From contig NC_036456.1 of NCBI RefSeq assembly GCF_002775205.1, forward strand, positions 5,037,463 to 5,101,462: a stretch of 64,000 nt of DNA, written 5' to 3'. This DNA is from Xiphophorus maculatus. Taxonomy: Eukaryota; Chordata; Actinopteri; Cyprinodontiformes; Poeciliidae. Within the stretch, counting starts at the first letter, position 1. Each line of letters starts with the position of its first letter. Under the pieces are notes generated by a model, which saw nothing but the letters and a program-made list of their open reading frames with translations, had not been told where the DNA came from and did not search any database. A program made the translations under genes and the position numbers. Positions 24,173-37,113 of this stretch are shown piece after piece.

Positions 24173-25956
24173 CTATCTGGGGGCAGAATACACCACATTT
24201 GGATCCGTCTCTCTCTCTGCAGAAGGCCTTCTCTTCCTGTTTGCTTTGGGTCTGAAATTCAGCGCTGCGTAGTTCACAAGATCAGAGTCCAGATTCTGCA
24301 AAGCAAAAAAAAAAAAGACTTGCAGTGACTCTGCAAGTTTAAGGATTCAATGATTTAAAAAAATATATCATTTTCTGTGATTACCTCATTGTGTTGTTGA
24401 TTCTGTTTGTTGGTTTGACCTGAAAAACAGAGACGCTGAAGCCCGTAAACTGCTCGAACATTCTTCAATGTGTCATTTCATAATATTTCATATTATTAAG
24501 TTGGTTGAAAAGGAAATACAGAGAAAAATACAACCACAAAATACCTGCGTGACAAGGTTTGGTTTTCAAAACCAGTCCCAGGATGATTATGACCAGGAAA
24601 ATAACTACACCTCCCAGAATGACAGTGGGCAGGTTGACTCCATCCAGTCCATCTACAACAGAGACAAAGACATATATTATGTACTCAGCACAATATAATA
24701 AAGAAGTTTCCAGGTCGACTTGCCCGTCTTGACTGATCCAGACTCCCATCTTCTCTCTGTCTACTTTTATTTCACACCTGTAAACCAACCAATATTTTCT
24801 ACACACCTGAACGACGATATAACCATTAATACCTGTTGTTGTGACACATTTTTAGAAATTATAGAGATAAATTGTCTTAAATAGGTCATAAGTTTTTAAT
24901 AGCATTCTGTTAGGAAAACTTTTTGTCCTAATGGAATGTTTAGGACAAATTTCCCATTGAAATAAAATCAATGGAATCCTTTTTCCATTGATTCTGGCTC
25001 TGATCCAGATGTGGACCCAGTGATTCCAATAAAAACAAATTGGCTCTAGTGACCTATCAGAGGTAGACGTTGTTTACTTGTATCACGTTACCTAGACTAC
25101 GAGTAGGCCATGGAAAATTATTATTTGTTAATTATTTTAAATTGGACCTTTAGATTAATGTATTTGAAGTTAAAATATATTATAAATAGATGATATTTAC
25201 AGTATTATAAATCAGTATTCTGATTTTGTTGAGAAAGCAGGAGGATTCTCCATCAAAAACTGCACATTCACAAAATGGCGGAACAAAACCATGAACAAGA
25301 TAAACTTACAAACAATATCGGAGAGACTCTGTTCATCATGGCAGCATTCTGGCCTTTAACTTGCAAATAAGTTCCACTGAAGATTCTGGAAGTTTTGTCT
25401 GATTTCAATCCACACATATGATGTCATAACACAAGTCCTCTTACCGTCAACTTGTAAATATGTTTCACTGAAGATTTTCAGACAGCTTGGTGACTTGGTT
25501 CCACAGATATAAACTCCAGAATCTGAGAAATTCACTTGTTTGATGTTCAGAAAGATGTTTGTGCCGTTTGACGTCATGTTGAATTTCTCACGTTGAAATC
25601 CATCATGTAAATGAACTTTAGATCCAGGATTAACCATCGATGAGATGCGGCTGACGCCGGGTCCAGGGATCAGTTTGTACCAGAATATGTGTTCGAAAAT
25701 GTTGGTAAAGTTGGGGCAGAGCAGAGTGACTTCTTCACCAGGCTGAACCAGAACTGAGTCAAACTCAAAGTCTGACTTGGTGATCCAACCTGAAACATTC
25801 ACAAAGATCAACTACGACTCTGAATGATAGACGTCAATTTGTTGTGCGTTCGGAACAGAAATGGGAAAAGTGTTGAGAAAACCATAGACAGCTGTACTTA
25901 CTGAAGCTGAAGAGGAAAACCAGCATCACGTTGATGTTCATCGTTGTGCTCAACAT
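24173..25956 (-). CDS. Single V-set immunoglobulin receptor A, type I membrane, ITIM
   Basis: Proposed minus-strand exons are 25956-25902 (leader), 25789-25445 (V domain), 24652-24545 (transmembrane), 24419-24385 (linker) and 24295-24173 (tail); they total 222 codons without a stop. The V domain has Cys in VTLLC, Trp in IFWYK and DSGVYICG, with N-glycosylation sites (NFT, NMT, NGT). It has no J-like FGxG and no I domain. Exon 3 encodes a hydrophobic helix without charge. The tail has VNYAAL, which fits an ITIM, and ends NVVYSAPR, which does not. I do not recognise a named family. The exon plan (phases 1,1,1,0) and the YAAL motif resemble the neighbouring NITRs, so an inhibitory leukocyte receptor is likely. 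The V exon is almost identical to gene B. Confidence 0.87.
25352..25400 (-). pseudogene. Relic of the 3' end of a V exon
   Basis: The + strand text TTTAACTTGCAAATAAGTTCC followed by ACTGAAGATT is a diverged copy of the end of the functional V exon (about 25446-25480). It lies just inside intron 2 of receptor A, has no donor site and codes for only a few residues. It is probably left over from an older exon or gene duplication. Confidence 0.45.
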
Positions 25957-26927
25957 GGTTCAGTTGGAGCAATAAACTGTGTCAGTTCTAGTGAGCCTGC
26001 AGTGTAGAGGTGGAGTTTTCTTTGTGTTATCAGTTTCCTCAAACTGACGACGAGAATCATTTTGTTAGAACAAAACTATCATTGGTTGTAAAGACCTGAA
26101 AGTAACGTCATCATGAATAACACACGCAACGCTCTTTCAAGTTGGAGAATCTGCAAGAGCTTAAAAAGCTTAAGAGCTTTGATATGAATATTGTGTGTTT
26201 GCATGAAGCGTGTCACTCACCTGTGTGTGTTACATATTTATCACTTGCATGTGTTCTGCAGAAGAGTGTGGCTAGAGAAGTAGGAAAATAGTTACTTAAG
26301 TAATAGTTGTTACTTCAAAATACAAAATACAAAATACAGTGCCATAAAAAATGACTCTGTGATGTATGTTTTCATCTTAATCAATTGGAGGTGAGTGCTT
26401 AAATATGAAAAATAAAAATGAAGTTGTCATGAGAAGATCACAGATCAAAGGTCATTGGCCTCTTTCTGTTCAACGTTGTTGCATTTGGAAATTTATTCAG
26501 AATTGCCAAAAATGCAGATAGAGGATTTCTTTTATTCATGTGAATTGAATACAGCAGCCCCTCCTTAGCAGAAAGTCCATTAGTCAAAATGGACTTCTTA
26601 CTATTGCACCTCCGGATCACAAGGTTGGACACTTTCTGTCAGCGCTGTTTTAAAAACTGTTGACTGGTGCAAGTGAAAGTCAGCAGAAACCCATTAAAAG
26701 TGAAGAGCAGTGGTATTGTGGTGGCACAAGGATAAAGCACCACCATGGATGGAGGCCTGAGTCCTAGACGAGACTCGTTACCCACTTTAGTATCTGATCA
26801 CTCTCAAATAAAGGCCATTAAAGCCAATAAAACCTTTTTTTTCCTTTTTTCAAAGTGAACAACGATAAAGTATTGTCTGGTTGCCAGTTTCTTAATGACC
26901 TCCTGGACTGTTTTAATAAAAATACAG

Positions 26928-26928
<1 letters not shown>
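25957..26928. other. 5' flank of receptor A
   Basis: The first roughly 110 bases are shared with the flank of receptor B and presumably hold the promoter. A short stretch near 26710-26790 resembles a decayed tRNA-type SINE head. No gene seen. Confidence 0.45.

Positions 26929-27001
<73 letters not shown>
26929..27001. repeat. (AAT)n microsatellite
   Basis: About 24 uninterrupted AAT units. The long Asn and Leu tracts in open frames here are artefacts of the repeat. Confidence 0.97.
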
Positions 27002-27003
<2 letters not shown>

Positions 27004-27126
27004 TGTTCCTCACCTCTCCTTTAGATTACACAATGTCTTGTCATAAGATTAAATCAGCTGGTCTCACACAGACAGTGTCATAAAACAGCAGGGGGTCGAT
27101 CCGATCCGTGATGCTCAGAACCAGTC

Positions 27127-27887
27127 TGTTGTGGTTCGGGGTCCTTTGGTTGTTCTTTGTGGGGTTTTCTGTGCATACACTCACCTTTTACGACAGATGG
27201 CGCCATACTCACCCGACTGGAGTGTGTGTGTAGACCGTCATCAAGCACACCTGAACCCGATCAACTCATCAGCGGCGTGTACTAAAGGAGGCTTCTGCCA
27301 GTCCTTCAGCGCCTGAGTGTTAGCCAGAAACGGTTTTTCCCCGGAGAAGCCCTTACAGATCCTGTCTGCTTCTCTGATCGAGATTCCCCTCATGACGTCG
27401 TGGGTCCTACCCACTGGTTGCCCGAGTTCCCAGACTCACCTCCTCAGTCTGACTACAAGTTCCCCCCGGATTCCACGACTGGTAGTTGCACCGCTCCTTT
27501 GTCCCCGCCGAGCCCGAGCCTACCTGTCCGCCCTCCGACGCAATCCTCTGTTTTCCTCCTGGACACCAGCCGTCAGGCACCGGACCACCTGGACCACTTA
27601 AGAGACTAAGACTCCGAACCTTCCAGTAAACTCTCCTAGATCTCGTACCATCGAACCACAAGTAAGCTCCGTTTACTCTGTGACTTTCCCGTTTCCGACA
27701 ACCCTGAACTCACCATTCTGCTCTGCCTCTTTAGAGAGCCGGTCACTCCGTGAACCCGTTTCCTTCCTGGACCAGACCAGAGCTTCCACAACCTTCACTT
27801 GCCGTTTTACAATAAACCAATTACCGTATATACCTCTCCTGAATTGTGTTCTGTATGTGGGTCTGAAAATAGTAATCCATCATGACA
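27127..27887 (+). mobile_element. Solo LTR of an LTR retroelement (fossil)
   Basis: A 761-bp segment starts TGTTGTGG and ends CATGACA, flanked by a perfect 5-bp duplication CAGTC (27122-27126 and 27888-27892). It carries AATAAA near 27819 and no coding remnants, so only one LTR remains after recombination. The end sequence is related to the LTR-like insertion at 16849. The exact duplication suggests a moderate age. Family not assigned. Confidence 0.8.
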
Positions 27888-27892
27888 CAGTC

Positions 27893-29642
27893 ACTGTTAC
27901 TTTCCCAGAACTTATCATGATCGTAGTTTTCTACTTTAACATCAGATGTTAAAGCCCTTTTTTTTTTAACAAGAAGCAAATGACATGACCGTCTGTGGTG
28001 ACCTCCATAAACGTCTTGGTACAAAACAATCCACAACTTCACACCAATGGTTCAAGCAATCCTTTCTTCTCAAACAGTGGTGACATTATAAGATCTACTG
28101 ACCAGAACCTAGAAAAGGAATCCAGAATGAACCAGCAGCTAGAGCCGAACTCTTGACTCTGCATTTTTGTTTTTACTGTGCAGGGTTTTAAAAAATGGCT
28201 TACTGTTTCTCATCTATAGACTCTTGGTAAATGATTTCCTTCCTCTCCCCCCTCAACAATCATACGCCCAATATTTGTTTTGACTCAGTTATAATTTCTT
28301 TAATAAAACTACCCTTGTTTGTTCCAGAAAAGTCCAGCTCAGTCCGAACAGCGAACAGTGTGACGTATAAAAACATTCATCATACTGTTTCTTTGAAGAA
28401 GAAAAGAGGAAAGGTCAAAGTTTATTTGTTGTGAAAACAATTTATTTACTTTTTTTTTTTTTTAAAGCAATTCCTGTAGAAAAGCCATTGAGTAGATGTT
28501 GATAGGCTAACATAAAATAATAATAAAGTATTATTTTGACTCTGGGCTGATGTTAACATTACTGTGTACGTCTGTTTTGTGTAGGACGACCAGATGTCCT
28601 CTTTTCCCTGGACATGTCCACTTCTCACGTTCTGTCTGCGGGACGTTGAATGACGGATGAAAACGTCAGGATTTTCAGGGAACCAGAAGGTTGAACACGA
28701 CAGACTTGATTTCATGTTTTCAAAAAAACGTAAATGTAGCTTTATGAACCAATAGGACAATAAATATCTTGGTACCGTCCCGGTGGCATTATGTGGGCTG
28801 CAGGTTTTTCTGTGCATGTAGCTGGTGTGTGTTTCTGTGTGATAAAAGTCCCAAAGGTTCAAACAGGCTGCAAGAACACAAACAAAAAAAACTTTGCAAA
28901 ATGAGAGTTAATTTATTATATTGACTGAGGATGAATGAAGAAGAAAGTTAAAGACTGTAAAACAGCCTAGCAGTCTTAAGACTTTTAATTTCAATTATAA
29001 TGTTGTATATAATTTCAGAGTTTTGTGTAATTGTTGTTCAAATTGATTTAAAACAGGTTATTATTGTTAAACGCTAATTTCCTAAGCTACATTAGAGTAA
29101 TTATTAGAGATCCTGACACCAATATCCAATATTAATACTGCTGTTATTCTGTTGTTGCAACGTTTACCAATATTTACTGATATCATATTTCATATGACAT
29201 TGTATTAAAGCATCTACAGGGCCTGCTTTGTTTCTCCATTTCAGTTCAACATCACATTATTTCTGTCGCATGAAAACAGAGCACAGAACCAAACCTTCAC
29301 TCTCCCTCCTGAAAAACAGCAACAAAATGGAAATAAACATTCGTTTTTAATATTTGTCCTCTTTTATTTATCGGACTGATACAGATACGTTAAAAAAAAT
29401 GACCAACATCGGTTCATGCTAATGTTGATGCAGACATATTTTGTTTATTTCAATGTTTTTTAGTCATTTTTGTACTTGCGAAAGCCTGAAGTTTGTTTAT
29501 TCCGTTATAGTTTCTAACCACTAATAGAAAACACACTTTATGTTAAGGTCAAAGGTCTTCTGTAAACAGAGGATGATTGAAGCGCTTCAGGTCTGAACCA
29601 AGTGTCCGAGTTTCTGGGGAAATCAAAATAATATTTGTCGTC
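27893..29642. other. Spacer between receptors A and B
   Basis: No supportable gene. The minus-strand frame at 28446-28862 has no domain and begins in a homopolymer. About 29100-29400 resembles the CCAATATC/CGATA-type repeat seen near 22700. Confidence 0.45.
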
Positions 29643-31537
29643 CTATCTGGTGGCAGCGTACAGCACACTGGTCTCCGTCTCTCTCTCTTCAGAAAGCCTC
29701 ATGTTGCTGGTTGCTTTGAATTTCAGTCCTGCGTAGTTCAAAGAGTCCAGGTTCTGTGACGAGAAAGGATTTAAGTCCCGTAGGTACGATTTAGGTTAAT
29801 CTCAGAAAATGTATCTAATCGTTGTGTCTGTACCTCATTTTGTTGTTGATTCTGTCTGTTGGTCGGAGCTGAAAAACAGAAACTCTTCTGTTTACATCAG
29901 TTGTTTATTTTAATTTGATTGCAAAAAAAACAAAAAGACAAAAATAGAGGCTACAACAAAAACACCTTCATGAAAAGTCCTGATTTTCCAAACCAGGCCT
30001 ATGATGACAGCAGCAAGGAGAATCACTGAACTTCCTAGAGTCACAGTGAGCAGGTTGTTGACTCCATCCAGTCCGTCTACAGCAGAGACAAAGACATTTA
30101 TTCTGCTTTTAATGAATCAAGAAATAGGTTCTTGGCTCAACTTCTTTATATGATTTATTGTATCTCCATCTACTTCCATTTCACAAATATGAACTAATCA
30201 TGTTGTACGCCTTCACCTAAACAATAGAAGAGAAAATAAAAAAGAATAGAAAAATACTTTATTGTCCCTCAGTAGGGAAATTCACTTTAACGGCAGCAAA
30301 TCAATAATAATAATAATAATAGTTATTATTATTATCATTATTATTATTACAATGATAACCCTAATTATTATATTATTATTACTGTATAATAATAATAATA
30401 TCACATTATATCATTATTATAATAATATGATATTGTTATTATTATTAAATTAACATTATTATTATTAGTAGTAGTGTTGTTATTATCATTAACATTATTA
30501 TTAATATAAAACAAGAGACTGTAAGGGAAATCCAAATTCACATCAACGAAAAGTGCAGCTACACCGGATAGTAAAAAAATCCACATGTATACGGCACATA
30601 ACAGCAAACATGTAGAAAAATAATTTTCGGGATCGTTTGTCATAACACCTCAGATCTTGTATCTAATTTATTTCTACATTCCTTTCGTAAACGTTTTATT
30701 CCTTATCATTCACATTATTTCAACCTGCCTTGCTTTGATTCTGGGTCTGATCCACATTTGGGTCGGGTGACTCCTGTAAAACAAAGCAGATTAGGTCATT
30801 AGCTGGTGATAAAGCCACATTAGCTCCAGTCCACCTCCATTAGATGGATTTTATTTGGCCGGTTATGTAGGAGATTTTAGAAAACTGTTAAAAATCATCT
30901 GTTGGCAAAGCGAGACCATCATAGGTTCAAATCTGCACAAAGACAAACCTCAAAAACATGGACAAGTATATAGATAAAAACATGACATTAGCCCTGACTA
31001 CCAGTCATAACACAAGTCCTCTTACCTTCAACTTGTAAATATGTTTCACTGAAGATTTTCAGACAGCTTGGTGACTTGGTTCCACAGATATAAACTCCAG
31101 AATCTGAGAAATTCACTTGTTTGATGTTCAGAAAGATGTTTGTGCCGTTTGACGTCATGTTGAATTTCTCACGTTGAAATCCATCATGTAAATGAACTTT
31201 AGATCCAGGATTAACCATCGATGAGATGCGGCTGACGCCGGGTCCAGGGATCAGTTTGTACCAGAATATGTGTTCGAAAACGTTGGTAAAGTTGGGGCAG
31301 AGCAAAGTGACTTCTTCACCAGGCTGAACCAGAACTGAGTCAAACTCAAAGTCTGACTTGGTGATCCAACCTGAAACATTCACAAAGATCAACTACGACT
31401 CTGAATGATAGACGTCAATTTGTTGTGCGTTCTGAACAGAAATGGTAAAAGTGTTTAGAAAACCATAGACAGCTGTACTTACTGAAGCTGAAGAGGAAAA
31501 CCAGCATCACGTTGATGTTCATCGTTGTTCTCAACAT
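29643..31537 (-). CDS. Single V-set immunoglobulin receptor B, type I membrane, ITIM
   Basis: Minus-strand exons are 31537-31483, 31370-31026, 30076-29966, 29868-29834 and 29753-29643 (219 codons). The V exon differs from receptor A at only two or so residues (for example Ile to Val after NFTN, and VEG in place of VDG at the exon end). By contrast the transmembrane exon, linker (APTNRQNQQQNE) and tail are clearly different sequences. The tail has a canonical LNYAGL ITIM and ends VLYAATR. The function is inferred to be inhibitory, acting at the leukocyte surface; the ligand is unknown. Intron 2 is about 950 bp and contains an ATT microsatellite. The near identity limited to the V exon and its flanks suggests gene conversion or a recent partial duplication. 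Confidence 0.87.
30301..30460. repeat. Compound ATT/AAT microsatellite
   Basis: Imperfect ATT, AAT and ATC tracts in intron 2 of receptor B, next to repeat text TTTATTGTCCCTCAGTAGGG that is common in fish interspersed repeats. Confidence 0.9.
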
Positions 31538-33839
31538 GGTTCAGTTGGAGCAATAAACTGTGTCAGTTCTAGTGAGCCTGCAGTGTAGAGGTGGAGTTTT
31601 CTTTGCGTTATCCGTTTCCTCAAACTGACGACGAGAATCATTTTATTAGAACAGGAGAAACGGCAGCGATTGGTTGCGAAGAGCTGGAAGTAATCCTGTC
31701 ACGTCAAATAACACACGATACGAATTAGTCAGAAAAATGTTGAGCTTTCACAAAACCCTGAATAAGGTAACAAGTCCTGCAGATAAATGAAAGATTCATC
31801 TGCAGTAGTTTTGATGCACTTTGTTTTCTTTCATGTCTGAGAATCTGCTACCTTTAACACAGTAAAAGCTTTGATATGAACCAATGTGTGTGTTGATATG
31901 TGTGTGTGTGTGTGTGTGTTTGCCCCACAGGCTGGTGATATATGTGTAACAGTTGAATCTGTTCTTCAGGAGAGGCTGGTAGAAAAGTCAAACAATTTCT
32001 ACTTTTGGCTGCAAAGTTTTATAAGTTATTTCAGTAAATATAAGAAAATAAATTACTCTAAATTCTCTGTTGTATCTCATTTGTCTGGTAAACTTTGAAG
32101 CAGTTTGTGGTTTATGTGGTGGAGGTCCATCACTTGCCAATTTAATATTCAGCCTCATAAAACAGACGTACACTTCATGCAGGTCTTGTGGAATATTTGA
32201 CCATTTATCATAACGTCATTTAAACAGGAAAGTAAATAAAAACGGGAATACCAGTTTATCTTCCGTTCCATCAACACACAGCAAACATCAGGGTCAAAGT
32301 TCAGATTGTCTCCTGATTCATTCACGGTGAAAAAAATCCCACTCAACTTTATGCTTTGACACGTTGTTGTCCAGAACAAATGCAGTCTGGGTAAATTTTA
32401 TTATATTTTTATTTATATTTTTCTCAATAGAAACTCAAAACTTCCCAGTTCTCTCAAGCTGTAAGTGTAACTCATGCACATTTTTAAAACATAGTTCTTT
32501 TGATCTTATTTATGCCTATTTGTTGGTTGTATACTTGGTCTTGCTTGCTTATGTGTAGCTTTAAATCTCTAAGCAGTCACTTTCTACCAGCTTGAATTGT
32601 TGGTTTTCATTATTTCTCGTGCTTGTTTTTATTTTGAAATGTCTTTTTAGGCATGTTGATTTTACTGCCGTTGTATAAAATTGACTTGGTTTGACATTTG
32701 ATTAGGTGCGTTGTTGCTTAATTGTGTTGTTTTCCATGTTTTGTTCCCTTGTTTGTACCTCAGCTTGGCTAGCTGGACACATCGGTTACTTACTCTGATC
32801 ATCATTACCTCTCAGGCATGCGGTAGAGGTCACTTAAACCCAATGTTTTTGGCCAATTTTGAGAAAAGGTTGCAGTGAAATGAGAAAAAAAAGGGTATAT
32901 GTTGATTTTATGTGAATTTTTCAGATTTGTGAAAAACTGGAGGAACTTATTGATGTAATCTGGAGTCTAGAGGGCCACATAAAAAGCTACATGGGTCAGA
33001 TTTGTTCAGTTCGACATGTGCTTTAAGCTGTGAGAAAGGCGGATCTGGATTTTTCTTAAATGAACACAGAACAAATCCCTTCAAGACTGTTACCACCTGC
33101 TGAGTGACCTTTGGTGCTGGGCTTTTACCCAGAATTCAGTAACTTTCATTTTATTGTTTCTTCACCGTACAGGTAAATCTCATCGAGACATGGGGCGTCA
33201 TTTCTCTGTTTTACAGACATAAATGGCATGAAATTATGTTAAAATGGCCAATAATCAATACAGGCCTTACAGCAAATGAAAGAAAAGCAAAAACAACAGC
33301 AACAGCAATAGATTGGAAACAAGAAAACATCAGTAACATCTGCTTGTTAGCATCTATGCTAAAGCGAATCCATCATTACACACGAAGTGTAACACCGGCC
33401 TTATAAATCCTGGGTTGTTAAACATGTCACACTGGAGCAATAAACACGTCAACTACATTTGTAATGCATAATAAACTTCTCTGTAATTGGTAAGGTTGCG
33501 TGTAGTTTTGCCGAGCCTGAGCTTAAAGATAGTCTTTGTGGTATTTCGCGTTTGCTGCCACCACAGTGGAAACAAGCAGCAATGCTGCCGTAGAAACGTT
33601 GGCTAACACCTGGTGCCGACTTCTGTCTGCCTCACATCTAAACATAGATACCACAAGTCTCAGTCGGTCCTCGTCTGTGACCTTTCACATTTTCCATCCG
33701 ACAGGCAAGGACAAAAACAACAACAACAACGTAGACGTTAAAGTAAAACTTTATTTCAACTAGGAAAATTAAATAAATACTCAGATGACCATTAAAGCAT
33801 CGGCATTGTCAGGATTTAGAGATTTTGAGCTCATCACTA
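31538..33839. other. Spacer between receptors B and C
   Basis: Shared flank with receptor A up to about 31650, a short GT microsatellite at about 31897-31920, then AT-rich sequence. The stretch 33526-33660 recurs downstream of receptor E at about 44826-44935, marking an older duplication of the receptor plus its 3' flank. No gene seen. Confidence 0.5.
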
Positions 33840-34905
33840 CTAGTGAGTCTGTCTTGTAGCAGCATACAGGACATTTGTCCCCAGATCTCTTTCTGCTACA
33901 GGGCTTCTGTTGCTCTTGGCTTTTGGAGGGAAGCTCAGCGCTGCGTAGTTCATGATGTGAGAGTCCAAATTCTGCAGGTAAAAGGACTTACAGTTACTAA
34001 CTTATGAAGTCATAAACGGTTTATTTAGAAAGGCTCACATTGGTTTAAACAGCCTTTACCTCCTGATGTTGTAAAGTCTTTCTGTCTGAAGACGAGAGCA
34101 CCGAAAATGATGGAGGTGGTGAGTTTAAGTTGTATCTTTACATTTATGAACATCCAAATGTAAAATTTGCATAAAAATATCATGAGTACCTGCATACAAG
34201 GTCCTGATTTTCACAATAAAACCAACAATGACAATTATAAGAAATATGACGATGCCACCCAGGATCCAGTTCAGCAGATGTTCTGGTCCATCAGGTTCCT
34301 CAGAAGAATCGACTGATACTCCTGTAAATATTTACAGCAACATTAGGTCCAAATCGGTTCTTTTGTTTTAATCTCACAGCCCTAGCAACATGAAAGCCCA
34401 TAATCTTACCTTCAACCTTTAAATATGTTGCGGTGAAAACGGCAGGAAACGCATCGAAATAGTGTCCGCAGAAATACAACCCAGAGTCGTTGGCGTCCAG
34501 CGGTCGGATGCGCAGGGAGACGTTTGTGGAGTCGGACGTCATCGCGAATTTGTCCGGCTGAAACGCACCGTAGGACGTCGGGGCGGATTCGGCGTTCAGC
34601 ATCGCCGAGATGCAGCCGAGGGGTCCGTCGTCCAGCTTGAACCAGAACACCTGAGAGCGATAAGTGCTCATGTTGGAGCACCGCAGTGTGACTTCTTCAC
34701 CAGGCTGAGCCACCGCCGTGTGAAACCGAACCCCTGACACACAGATCCAACCTGTAGCATTCAGAAAGTACAAAAAAAAAAGAGTTGATGATAGTAATTG
34801 TTGACTTCAGTCGGATTTTTGTACAAAAAGGAAAAAAAAAGAGAACATTTTTCAAATGCACTTACTGAATGAGGAGAGTAAAGCCAGTGTGAAGGTGCAG
34901 CTCAT
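33840..34905 (-). CDS. Single V-set immunoglobulin receptor C, ITIM-like tail
   Basis: Minus-strand exons are 34905-34866, 34751-34410, 34321-34190, 34085-34060 and 33971-33840 (224 codons, no stop). The V domain shows VTLRC, VFWFK and DSGLYFCG with several N-glycosylation sites, and the exon ends TYLKVEG. A serine/acidic stalk (SVDSSEEPD) precedes a long hydrophobic helix. The linker exon is short (DRKTLQHQE). The tail contains MNYAAL, which has Met at -2 and so is ITIM-like, and VLYAATRQTH at the end. The exonic GC content of the V exon is visibly higher than in receptors A and B. Closest relative in the window is receptor E (shared NWILGG/NWTLGG helix start, SFPPKAK tail and 3' flank). Confidence 0.87.
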
Positions 34906-37113
34906 GGTGGTGAACACAGTCGGTGTCAGAATCTGAACTGAGCTCCAGTTTATAGCGACCTCGTGATAAGGAGGTGGGGAGTTGCTTGGTGTGTTTAGCC
35001 TGCTGAAAGGGACACTGAGAATGGCTTCAATACATGTTCTACAAAAACTGTAAATCTATGTTTTCCTTATTCAAAACCCACGGATAATACTGGTAACAGA
35101 CATCAACACAGGAATCTTCCATAAACTTTCATAAATGATGACAGTAACTGAGGCAACCATCTGATTTACATGTTGCTGAAATGTCCGTTTTTCCCCACAT
35201 GACACCATGAGGTATAACTAAAGGTGATATAACTTTTTGATTTTCTCCCCAAGTGAATGAGACTCCATCATAAAATGTGTGTGCTTCAAGTAAAGTGACA
35301 TTTTACAGATAACTTTTTACATTTTTTTTACTTTAAAATTTGAGCAAAAAATATCTTTAAGCGAGCAAGACTGGAGGGTTAAAAAAAAGTGTTTTACATT
35401 TCCTTCTGGCACATTAGAGCTGGTTTCATCGGTCAACACACACCGTCTTTTGTCGGTGCTCCAGGTACAAAGTCTTTGAAAAGTGGGACTATCTTGTTAT
35501 GCATAAATCTATGCGTTACAGTTACTGAGAAAAACCCTCAACGTTCTGCATAATTCTGAGATGGAAGAAAAATAATACATGGATTTCATTGATTTAAAAA
35601 AAAACAAACAAAAAAAACTCATTTCTGTTGAAGTTGGGAACTCAGGAGTTAACACCTTTTACCACTGCAATTACTGGAACTATAGCAACTTTGCAAAGTC
35701 GGGGTCTGAAAGTTTTGCCTGGTCTTCTTTCTAAAAAAGCTCAAGTTCTGATAAAGTTTGGAGATTTCCACTTAGAATTAGGCCTGGTCTTTGACTGGGC
35801 CATCTACCACACGGATATGCTTTAAACTAACGTAGGCTGTTGTAGCTCTGCCTCTGTTTCCAGTCATTGTCCTGTTAGAATTTAAACCTCTGATCCAGTC
35901 TTGAAACTTTTTCCTCCTCTCTGCTTCAGGTCTTCCCCTGCTTTAAACTTCTCCACAACTTTGTCTCCTGTGTTTCTTAGTCTTCGTGATGCTGCTGGTG
36001 TCATGTTTAGATTTAATTTCCCGACTCGCAGGATACAGGGAACTCAGAGTGTTTCAAGTGGTGAAGTCCTTAATTGTTTGTTCTTGGTCACAAGTTATGA
36101 TTTGAAGGCAGGTATTACTGACTCCAGGACACATGTAAGGCCTCTAAAGGTCATGTAATCCATGACCTTTGATAAAAAAACAGGTGAGCCTTCATAGGGG
36201 ATTTTGTGATGAGTACTGAGGTCCTCTGAGCTGTGGGAGACAGAAATATGTGGGGAACTGAGTCACAGAAGAAAAGGACTGGAGGGATCCGATTGGAGGT
36301 AACAGTTGCCATGACTCCTCCAGTCACCACGCCCCCTGGAGGAAAAACTCACTGATACTCTGACCTACGCAAACATCCCAGCAATATGGCAGCTTTTGTT
36401 CACTGCAGTTCTCATCAGAGATCAGAGGAACTTCATGAAACAGTTTGATTTATACTGAGACTAAACTGGAGCTTATTTAAAAAAGGAAAAGTAAATTAAA
36501 AAAAGTCCCAGAATAAGTATTCTGGGACATTTGTTTCTTACAGGATGATGCTTTCTTTGAGACTATTGGAGTTCAGAAGTGCTCCTTATGAATTTAAACT
36601 TCAGATTATTATTTTTTTTTCCCCCTTTCAAACTTTTTTGACATTGTTTTGTGTCGGCATTACAAGTAGAGGTCAAGTTTGTGGTTGTCGCATGAAAAAT
36701 GTTTTAGGGGTAACAAGTCGGCCGTGTCGGGAGCCTTTAGTCGAATCAATGATGTGTGAGCCGCTGTTTTATGAGAACCACTGCATGGAGACAAACTGGA
36801 GACAAATCTTTCAAAAAACCCACAACAGAACATGAAAGAGCTGAAGGAACCAAGTGGAGATGAACCTCCCAACAAGAACACAACAAAAGTTTCACTGAAA
36901 GTGACGAAAACTAACATGAAAACACAAAGACAGAGAGTTAAATGAGAGGCGAGGAAGGAAAACAGAAAGCAGCTTTCTGCTTCTAAAGATGAGGATTGGT
37001 CAAAGCTTGTCTTTGTAAAAACCAAAACTTTTATTACAGCTTTTTAGAAGAGAGAAAAATCCCCAGAAATAGAAGATAAAATGATAAAACTACATCATTC
37101 CTGGTCAGAGAGT
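34906..37113. other. Spacer between receptors C and D, with an old interspersed repeat
   Basis: About 35630-36030 reads like a worn copy of a common teleost repeat (for example CTTTGACTGGGCCATCTACC and CATTGTCCTGTTAGAA). Open frames inside it are repeat-derived. No host gene was found in the rest. Confidence 0.5.

Noticed and set aside
26804-27083. Open frames rich in Leu or Asn
   Set aside because: They are translations of the (AAT)n microsatellite.
27317-27661. Overlapping open frames near 27.4 kb on both strands
   Set aside because: They lie inside the solo LTR and show no domain; a GC-rich non-coding stretch explains them.
35901-36158. 85-residue open frame near 36 kb
   Set aside because: It lies in an old interspersed repeat and has no domain.
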